A program made the translations under genes and the position numbers. Below, piece after piece: positions 29,357 through 29,409 of a stretch of 29,409 nucleotides of DNA. This DNA is from Hemicentrotus pulcherrimus. Taxonomy: Eukaryota; Echinodermata; Echinoidea; Camarodonta; Strongylocentrotidae. The stretch covers positions 38,415-67,823 of the forward strand of contig BEXV01000714.1 in the NCBI GenBank assembly GCA_003118195.1. Direction: 5' to 3'. How positions within the stretch are numbered: the first letter of the stretch is position 1; each line of letters opens with the position of its first letter. The notes below the pieces were generated by a model. The model saw only the letters and a program-made list of their open reading frames with translations, did not search any database and was not told the DNA's origin.

Positions 29357-29409
29357 CAGTGGCGTAACGCGAGTACAGCCGTTGAGGAAGGCACTGCTGT
29401 CACGGGGGG
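29357..29409 (+). mobile_element. Possible left end of a TIR element, cut by window
   Basis: CAGTGGCGTAACGCGAG resembles the termini of the element at 24904-25144 (CARTGGCGWAG), and the window ends in a G run as those elements have near their ends. Only one end is visible. Confidence 0.3.

Noticed and set aside
1..29409. CRISPR arrays, bacterial operons, rRNA, phage or integrated viral genes
   Set aside because: There are no regularly spaced direct repeats, no tightly packed long frames and no recognisable viral or bacterial protein; the sequence has the character of an animal nuclear genome.

Overview
The window looks like nuclear DNA of a marine invertebrate, most likely an echinoderm of the sea-urchin type. 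The reasons are an AT-rich background, very frequent (GA)n/(CT)n microsatellites, and tRNA-derived SINEs whose 3' tail carries AGCGCTTTGA and RGYGCTATATAAGAA motifs followed by ATT repeats. The tail type is my recognition of a repeat class common in such genomes, not a database result, so the taxon is an inference. Nothing is bacterial: there are no operons, no Shine-Dalgarno-led long ORFs, no CRISPR array and no rRNA. No long conserved protein-coding gene can be recognised, and the longest open frames are translations of simple repeats.

Layout. 1-1.5 kb: a partial copy of a terminal-inverted-repeat element, a SINE tail ending in (TAG/TAA)n, and a G-rich 18-bp motif present three times. 2.3-4.6 kb: the densest part, with a (GA)n tract, a candidate terminal coding exon, two minus-strand SINEs, a foldback repeat, a perfect 36-bp palindrome, a candidate 33-nt microexon and a third SINE tail. 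4.6-8.6 kb: AT-rich spacer, a (TA)n array beside a 37-bp tandem duplication that holds the only N, a (CTA)n array with an adjacent plus-strand SINE, and a (TC)n tract. 8.6-13.3 kb: spacer, a short TIR-like element at 10.9 kb, and a switch from pyrimidine-rich (11.6-12.15 kb) to purine-rich tracts (12.3-13.25 kb) on the + strand. 13.3-18.5 kb: spacer, more purine or pyrimidine tracts, and a 93-bp minisatellite at 18.2 kb. 18.6-18.85 kb: a possible promoter (RFX X-box, TATA box, YY1-like start-codon motif). 20.0-20.5 kb: a complete 528-bp MITE flanked by TTAA. 22.3-25.2 kb: a plus-strand SINE, diverged tandem repeats of about 180 bp, and a 241-bp TIR element. 25.2-29.4 kb: spacer with two (GA)n tracts; the window ends inside what may be another TIR element.

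Overall this is intergenic or intronic DNA shaped by non-autonomous transposons and simple repeats. The few gene-like signals (2350-2569, 4409-4441, 18682-18835) are all on the + strand. They do not assemble into a gene model by eye. I see no support for a novel multi-gene system; the most distinctive items are the TTAA-flanked MITE with its two conserved internal hairpins, the 36-bp palindrome and the X-box/TATA/YY1 arrangement.
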